From Methylophaga marina (GTDB lineage: Bacteria > Pseudomonadota > Gammaproteobacteria > Nitrosococcales > Methylophagaceae): a stretch of 64,000 bases of DNA. Under the pieces are notes generated by a model. That model did not search any database. It saw nothing but the letters and a program-made list of their open reading frames with translations, and was not told the origin of the DNA. The position numbers and the translations under genes are program-made. Shown here one piece after another: positions 63,906-64,000 of the stretch. The stretch lies in assembly GCF_030296755.1 (NCBI RefSeq), contig NZ_AP027741.1, positions 2,657,001-2,721,000 on the forward strand. The letters run 5' to 3'. Within the stretch, counting starts at the first letter, position 1; each line of letters begins with the position of its first letter.

Positions 63906-64000
63906 ATGTATTCTTGTATCAAAAACGCCCGTGCCTTTGACCCTGTTCAGAATTGGAATGGCGAGATTCGTGATATCTGGTTCAAAGAGGACAGAATTTC
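63906..64000 (+). CDS. Amidohydrolase-type protein, N-terminus only (FhcA/FwdA- or dihydroorotase-like)
   Basis: Only 31 complete codons are in the window (MYSCIKNARAFDPVQ, then NWNGEIRDIWFKEDRI). The pattern (I-K-N-x-R-x-[YF]-D-P … D-I-x-x-K-[ED]-x-[RK]-I) is the N-terminal strand pair of metal-dependent amidohydrolases; GEIRDI most resembles formylmethanofuran dehydrogenase/formyltransferase-hydrolase subunit A, but dihydroorotase-like proteins start alike. TGAGG lies before the ATG. It follows a COG0523 GTPase by 6 bp, suggesting a zinc enzyme served by it. Confidence 0.5.
   Translation, partial: MYSCIKNARAFDPVQNWNGEIRDIWFKEDRI

Overview
The window is a stretch of a gammaproteobacterial chromosome. 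The resident genes are AT-leaning: chemotaxis proteins, a TPQ copper amine oxidase, SbmA, a Zur regulon, and at the right edge the start of an amidohydrolase-type gene that could be the formylmethanofuran dehydrogenase/FhcA-like subunit A. This mix fits a marine methylotroph of the Methylophaga type, but that is inference from gene content; no rRNA or species marker is present.

Layout. 1-12.6 kb is resident: an acidic protein with 37 tandem Glu-Pro units, an FAD oxidoreductase, a CheW-CZB-CheW protein and a soluble CZB chemoreceptor, then an amine-oxidation locus (AraC regulator, CtaG-like membrane protein, copper amine oxidase, small exported proteins), a TIM-barrel/desaturase gene pair and a TetR regulator. 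12.6-17.4 kb is accessory: a PhzF-like gene followed by an integron-type attC site, an IS4-family transposase remnant, a Nudix-like protein and small cassette-like genes. 17.6-26.5 kb holds a CaCA antiporter, several exported proteins of unknown role, an HD (alarmone hydrolase-like) protein, SbmA and a lytic transglycosylase.

26.7-46.2 kb is bounded by two identical 1235-bp IS3-family copies in inverted orientation. Inside are PRTRC-ThiF and IS21 remnants and a GC-rich foreign block: a gltS pseudogene, an SDR, an rbbA/yhiI/yhhJ-type ABC export operon with an outer-membrane factor, a divergent TetR, and a lipid-active set (DUF4105, lipoprotein lipase, PldA). Downstream of the second IS lies a 5'-truncated helicase.

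48.4-53.7 kb is, from recall of the families, a Gamma-Mobile-Trio module (gmtY-gmtZ-gmtX, two tyrosine recombinases plus a third protein). It abuts a severed resident greB gene, and the element carries its own divergent but intact greB. 54-64 kb is a zinc-limitation region: merC, zinc-free DksA2, COG0523 GTPase, DUF1826, Zur, then a Zur-box-preceded operon of ABC ATPase, TonB receptor, two ABC-2 permeases and a second COG0523 GTPase.

Important caveat: about twelve reading-frame breaks occur here, and every one I could resolve is repaired by adding one base, mostly in a homopolymer. The repaired proteins have family-typical lengths. This is the signature of sequencing deletions, so I annotate those loci as single genes across the break.
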